The notes beneath the pieces were generated by a model that worked only from the letters and a program-made list of their open reading frames with translations, searched no databases and was not told the DNA's origin. Shown one piece after another: positions 58,585 to 64,000 of a stretch of 64,000 bases of DNA. Source of the stretch: Ulota crispa (taxonomy: Eukaryota > Streptophyta > Bryopsida > Orthotrichales > Orthotrichaceae); assembly GCA_963920765.1 (NCBI GenBank), contig OY987249.1, forward strand, positions 8,618,817-8,682,816. The letters run 5' to 3'. The translations under genes and the position numbers were made by a program. The number at the start of each line of letters is the position of its first letter. Within the stretch, counting starts at the first letter, position 1.

Positions 58585-61500
58585 TTAAACTCGTACCCAA
58601 ACCGAGGAAGAGCGTGACAACTGGACTGCCAGGTCAGTATCGTAGGCCTTCCTACAGCCTGGGCAACGCCCGTCGTCTGATGAGATTCTGTGGTAGCAGA
58701 ACAGACACAATTGAAAGCCACAGGTGCAAGGCAAATATGACGAGTCTGTCATATCAAGCTCCTCCGTGCATATAGGGCAGTAAGATGGTGATGCAGGTTG
58801 TTGATTCTCCCACATGTTTCCGTGAATGTTACCCCAACCTTGGTGGTTGTTATTGCTCGAGTGGTTGGAGTACGCATGCTGCACCCTAAGCCTCGGCAAT
58901 GTTGGAGGTCGAGATACGTCATCAGAGCGCCAAGCCCTTCCACCATTTCCTCTCCTGCCTCCGAAACCAGAGTTCCTGTATCTATACTCAGGTTTCAATT
59001 TAGCAATCTGAACATCAGGGTGGTGGTGATAATGTTGATAGTGGTGATGATGGTGATGATGAGCGCCGTTCTGCTTTTTATCGTGCAGCTCTCTGGCATC
59101 ACTGTGGAGAGCACGATCAGAACTAAGACCCTTGTGTGCCCCTTCAGATTGACGCGAGGAGCTCTGTATATGCAATGCATCAAAAGCAGATTCCCAGTCA
59201 TCCTCCGCGTCGTGAGACTCGTCATTGCCTTCAGAGTCACTCCCTGTATAGCTGCTACTCGCACAAGAGCTATTTGACCTCGGTTTGCTTGCATCGCTAC
59301 TTGAACGCCCATTAGTAGCCAAATCCTGTCGACGCTCACTTTCTCCATGCAGCTCTTCTTCATCCCTAAAATACCTGGGTGCCCTGGAAGCAACAACCTG
59401 CCTTCTCCCTGGAGCCTCCTTTTTTGTATTCTTCACATCATTGCTCGTGCCACTGCCTGAGAAGCGACGGTATATAGCAGGTGAACCTACAGGTGTTCGC
59501 TCACTCATAGACCCACTTGAACTCGAACCTTGACTTCGAGAGTGTCCTGATGAACCTGTCCTTTCCTGCGCCATGCACTCCCCACCCTCAGCCTTGTAAT
59601 GATGTTCACAATTCCACTGACGTGGCTCAACACTTAATTGCTCCTGTTCTGCTTTCCCTTCCTTTCCTGAATAACGAGCAGGAAAAAACAAGTCATAATC
59701 TTGTAAAGCAGAAGATTAAAGAACAAATTGCTAGCTTTCGTATTTGCAGCAAACATGATATTCTTCGAGACAGCACTTCATATTTCTGGTGGTCATAAAC
59801 TACAAATGCTATAAGTTGTTGATCCTACCATTAGAAACTGACATATCCGCATGCATAAAGAATTGTCCAAAAGATAATTTATTACGTCTATTATTTTCCT
59901 TCTGCTTCAAAAGATAGAGCAGAGAATACGGGTTATCTCCTAGAACTGACATGTTACACCAACCACCAATGCTATATACATAATTGGAAAGGCAAACATA
60001 CAGAAAACCTCTTACTGAAGTAAAGGCAGCTTTTAACTTAAGCATACTAATCACCAGGGAGGCAGGGCTTCCAGGTAATAATAAAAGACATGATTCACAC
60101 GCAAATGACTCTAAACTTAGGAAGAAAAAAAAAGACCTATCACTCGAAACAACACATGAGATCAAGCTGGATCCTAACCTGTCATTACTCTCTTCTCGGT
60201 TCTTAACTGTTGTCTTCCAAAGCTCTACATGTAAGAATCTCTACCTTGTGAACCTTGTGACAACCACTGTTCTCTGCGAGCGTCCAGCTTATACTGCTTC
60301 ATTTCAGCAGACCGGTTCACCTGATCACATGTATCATATCTCTCAGTACTGTTTTAATACTAGATGGTCTTTGAAGAGAACCTTCTCATCACATCATTCC
60401 ATCAACGTTCAAATACCTCTACAAACCTGCTTCCACACCTGGTATGTCGGCAACTACCGAAGTGGAAACATTCAAGAATATAGTCCTACTAAAATTTCAC
60501 TCCTTCCAATAACAAGACAATATCTGAAATCCTCTAGCCTACTTGCAATTTCTGGAGAATAGCAAACTACAGAATGAACACACCAATATACAAAAATACG
60601 AAGATAAATATGAAAGAAACCACTTCAATCAATCAAACATGCCACCACAATCCATTCAAGCGCAAAACAGACAGAAATTAAGATAAAATTAAGGAACAAG
60701 GTTGAGTACCAAGAATGCAAATGGCACGCCAATTCTACGGATAGCTTCTAAACACCTAAGCAACCCTACAACACTCGTATCTCAGAGTCAACAAAAAAAC
60801 TTAGCACTGAACTTAAAACCTCACTGCAATGCCTACCTCTACCTGAAACTCCAAAAAAATGAGACAGCCCTCAACTAGGGCTTAAGCAGACATAAGCGGA
60901 CTGCGCAAGACCTAAACCTCCTCACACCCGAACCGTGCATTCAATTTGCGTCTCCATGCTTGCGCATGTATTCTAACAAAGCCTAGTTCATTACAAAATG
61001 CTAGCCTAGAGACAAGGTTATACCACAAACTGCTGCAAGTACGCATCTTGTCTTCCAAGAGAACAATCTCCAGAGTAAAAATCAATTCGACTTATGTATG
61101 AAAGCCACGAGGGTTAAAAGATCTGCAGCAGGTGCTACAAAATAAGCTCGCAGAATGCAAAATTTCAGGCAATCAAATTGTCAATGTGCAGCACGTACCT
61201 TGGAGAATGAATCAAATTATGGAATTCTTGCGAAGGATCCACAAGTATCACAACCCAGTAAAAACCCCCTTAAAAATAAATCATGCATATAGAGGTGCAT
61301 GTTACCAGTATCTAGACAACCACTCTATCCGATATCTCTATTTGCAAAATATGGGAGGAAATGAAGAAAATTCAAGCTGATGGTAATGCATAAACAAATT
61401 CAACATTCGAAACAGAAATTGCATTAACAAATGCAGAGATAAACACACATGGTAAATAAACTCAGCCCCATTCCCCTGCCGACACTTTAAAAAGGGGTAC

Positions 61501-62327
61501 TTTATCATGGAAATGTCAATCCTACAAAATTCTTGCGACGCTCCACAATTTGCAGGAAGATGAAGGGAAAATTTATAGGTGGTAGATCTACACACACTTC
61601 GAAGTTCGAACCTATCCAATTCACACTCGGATCAGCCACCGACTGAGCAAAACTCGTGAACTTTCGAAAACCAGCAAATCGAATCAATACCGACAGAAAT
61701 TGCATCAACAGCAACACACACGGATGCAGATACAATTGTATACACTAAACAATTGCCGACACTTTACAAAGAGTTACCTCCTCTTCCAGCATGACACGTG
61801 TCGGCATCGCAAATCCAGAAACACTCCATACATTTCCGACGATGAGTGAAAAAATTAGAGGTTTTCAGATCTACAGACATTTCAAACCCCTACTATTCGG
61901 ACGCATCTAATAAGAAGAACTAGCGCGCGCCCGTCGACACAGAAAATTTCCAAAAAAGAGATCAAAGAGGCCATATCCAAATAGATCCTTAAATATCATT
62001 GCATGAAAAGAAGTTTCAAATCACGGATCGGGCAAAATATCGTACCCTCTTTCGACGACTGGCGCTTAAGAATTCCGCCCTGAACTGCTGGTTATCCTCG
62101 CAGTTGTTGTTGCCGTTAATGCACACCGTGTCATCCTCACGAGCCACCGACTGCAAAGGCAACATCGCGCGGTTTCCGTTCTGACCTGAAGCTCTACCAT
62201 CGCTGCTGGTGCTGCTTCTGCTGCTGCTGCTTAGCCCTTGCGCGGTGGAAAGCGAGTTGGAAGCGGCCATATTGGAACCACATTCCACCACCATACTCGA
62301 TCGACTCCGGAACTTCTTCTGCTCCAC
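58585..62327 (-). CDS. plant RING-finger (C4C4-type) protein
   Basis: The last exon, 58585-59699, starts in phase at an acceptor preceded by a long pyrimidine tract and encodes ~370 residues. Near its end CPIC, PCTC, CLFC and CPGC supply eight cysteines with spacing like the NOT4-type RING (CPICTEELDMTDSSYLPCTC, then GFQLCLFCYHRIS and GRCPGCRKAYD), implying E3 ubiquitin-ligase activity. Upstream motifs DDWESAFDAL and RAWRSDDVSRPPTLPRL fit a plant family of such proteins. A His-rich run (seven consecutive His) and Ser-rich tracts are low-complexity. The proposed first exon, 62046-62327, has ATG at 62327 and a GTACG donor but ends in phase 0, whereas the last exon needs phase 1. At least one middle exon is therefore unplaced, or the first exon is wrong. 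Telobox AAACCCTA occurs at 62548. Confidence 0.75.
59700..62045 (-). other. large intron region of the RING gene, unresolved exons
   Basis: About 2.3 kb separates the two exons I can support. Possible donors on the minus strand lie near 61195 (CAAG|GTACGT) and 61775 (GAGGAG|GTAACT). No translated stretch next to them has recognisable motifs, so no middle exon is called. Confidence 0.45.
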
Positions 62328-62727
62328 GCTGTTCGAACCCCTGAATGCGTTCTCCGTCGTTTGTATGTGGCTTGGAATCAGAGCAGGAAATAAGAAGGAT
62401 TAAGTTACTGGAAGTGATGAGGAGTGCGACGATCGGGGGCAGGTTGACCAGAAAGTCGGCAACTCGATGAGCAGAAAGAACGGAGCAGGAGCACCATGGA
62501 AATGAAACGAGGGAGAAAGCTCACGGACACATGGCGTTCGTCGAAACCCTAAATACGTGCGGGCCCTGCTGCTGAAGAAGATGAAGTCACTGCCGGCTGC
62601 CGAGCCAACCCCCGAAGCTCGCCCCGTGCCTGAGAGATTATCGCCTCGGCTGCTGTGCCCACGGCTTCATTTGAAAATCAGTGTTCGGGGAGAACCGGTT
62701 GGACCGGCAGTTAGTCTATTTACTCTA
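62328..62727 (-). promoter_or_regulatory. upstream region and likely leader of the RING gene
   Basis: GC-rich DNA between the proposed ATG (62327) and the foldback element. It carries a telobox, AAACCCTA, at 62548-62555. A short plus-strand frame at 62557-62745 lacks support. Confidence 0.4.
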
Positions 62728-63908
62728 TGGGGAAATTACAAATAGGGGCACGAAAACAAAAAATATTAACCCCTGAGCGCCCAGGCCGTATCCACCAAAA
62801 TCAGGGTTTTTGGAGACCGACAACTTTGATGCATCGTATCTCGGTCAATCGAATGATCCTCAAAAAGTGACTATTGAAAATAATAGAACACCTACTTAGA
62901 AAATGGTTTGCAAACTTTGGGAACAATTCACCGCGGGAGATGGGAGATTATAACATTTGATCAAACAACATGTGATGACAAAATCTCAATTTTTGGTAGG
63001 TAGTTGCTATTTGATGATTTTTACAAAATTCTATAAGTCCTGGATTCATCTCAAATTTTGTGAGTAGCAAAATTAGATGTGAATGCACACACTTATAAAT
63101 TATTGAAGATTGCAATTCTTTTTATGTCAAGTTTTAGGGCTTCAAACGGCTATTGCATGGAAAACAATGACCGGCATAGTCGGTGACGGCTGCCATAATA
63201 AGGGTCTAGAACATGCTTGAACCCTTGCCAACAACTTTCCCACTACCACAAAGGACACACAAGGAAGCTTACAAGGGATATTGACTGGTTACAACCTGTA
63301 AACTACTGCTTGCCACCATACCCCATACGATGCAACCACGCCCCATATGGTGTTTACACCCAATCAAACCTCTTGTAACACTTGTACAACATTTGGCTTT
63401 CCTCGCCATTACTCCCTTGGCATGGACAACTTGAATGCCTTCATAATTGTAATTTATAGCAAGATTTAAAAATTAGATCTAGTGCCACAAACACTGTTTT
63501 AAAATCTAGAGCAACCAAAATCTAGCTGCTGGGGCACCTAGGGGTTAAGAGTTTTAAAATAATTATAAGTAGGGGCACAATTTCAAAATACTTTTTTTAA
63601 ACTTTTTTAAAATATTTTTGGTTTGGACATTGAATGATTTAGATACATCACATTAAATGTAAGCAAGCTTCCAAATAATTTAGAGACCTTTCCAAAAATT
63701 GTCATCCCCTCTACTAAGATTTCTTATTTAGGCTTGATTTGGAAAGGCCTTTAAGTTTTTCAAAAGTTAGCTAACACTTAATGTGATGTATCTAAATCAA
63801 CCAATGTCCAAACCAAACAAAATTGGAAAAATTTACAAATTAGTTTGGAATTGTGCCCTTATCTGTAATATATTTTTTGTTTTCATGCCCCTATTTGTAA
63901 ATTCCCCT
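62728..63908. mobile_element. foldback element interrupted by a TTAA-type MITE
   Basis: The left end (GGGGAAATTACAAATAGGGG, CACGAAAACAAAAAATAT) is the inverse of the right end (ATATTTTTTGTTTTCATGCCC, CTATTTGTAAATTCCCC). The inner arms (63560-63690 and 63720-63840) contain TTGGACATTG and AGGCCT blocks related to the foldback family at 33.0 and 47.8 kb. The left arm is broken exactly at TTAA by the MITE at 62766-63548. Confidence 0.75.
62766..63548 (+). mobile_element. TTAA-flanked piggyBac-like MITE (783 bp) nested in a foldback element
   Basis: Left end TTAA CCCCTGAGCGCCCAGG; right end, inverted, TTAA CCCCTAGGTGCCCCAGC. The interior is shared with 56804-57702 (inverse) and 20460-20813 (direct). 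The flanking foldback arm is continuous once this insertion and one TTAA are removed, as judged from the opposite arm. It has no transposase. Confidence 0.8.
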
Positions 63909-64000
63909 TACTCTATTGTTAGCCAGTTGAAATTGCAAAGATATCCAGTTGAAATGGCAAAAACATCCGGTTAAAATTGCAAAATTATATAGTTGAAATT

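Overview
This window is nuclear DNA of a green plant (streptophyte). The signs are intron-split genes with GT-AG junctions, an ARMADILLO REPEAT ONLY (ARO) family gene, a plant-type initiator tRNA-Met, plant-type RING and organellar EF-P genes, telobox motifs (AAACCCTA) near genes, and plant-style DNA transposons (CACTA, Stowaway-like, Mutator-like). The species cannot be named from sequence alone. Genes are GC-richer islands in very AT-rich, repeat-laden DNA.

Layout. (1) 0.2-3.1 kb: a four-exon ARO-like gene on +. Its third intron is a ten-unit minisatellite and its 3' flank is tandemly duplicated. (2) 3.1-7.06 kb: AT-rich intergenic DNA with small repeats. (3) 7.06-32.56 kb: a giant inverted repeat with two arms of about 10.4 kb around a 4.7-kb spacer. 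Each arm carries a complete BAG6-like gene of about 19 coding exons, so the two copies are convergent. From 8495 to 17439 I found one difference between the arms, while their outer 1.4 kb is a mosaic of diverged and near-identical stretches. The spacer holds a decayed gag-like reading frame and repeats. (4) 32.6-41.9 kb: foldback elements, a Mutator-type MITE with a 10-bp target duplication, a TTAA-flanked MITE, a 2,956-bp CACTA element with a tRNA-derived SINE and a minisatellite inside it, microsatellites and a Stowaway-like MITE. (5) 41.9-46.1 kb, minus strand: an organellar EF-P-like gene rebuilt here from 11 exons, one only 14 nt long. (6) 46.2-48.9 kb: MITEs. (7) 48.9-52.7 kb, plus strand: a 10-exon SDS22-type leucine-rich-repeat gene with MITEs in two introns. 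(8) 52.7-57.7 kb: repeats and an initiator tRNA-Met gene. (9) 58.6-62.3 kb, minus strand: a plant RING-finger gene whose middle exon(s) I could not place. (10) 62.7 kb to the end: a foldback element interrupted at TTAA by a MITE.

The genes do not form a pathway. The strongest observations are the mosaic BAG6-like palindrome, including loss of a 5'-leader splice donor in one copy, and a family of TTAA-flanked, CCC(C)T-starting elements with the hallmarks of piggyBac-type transposition.
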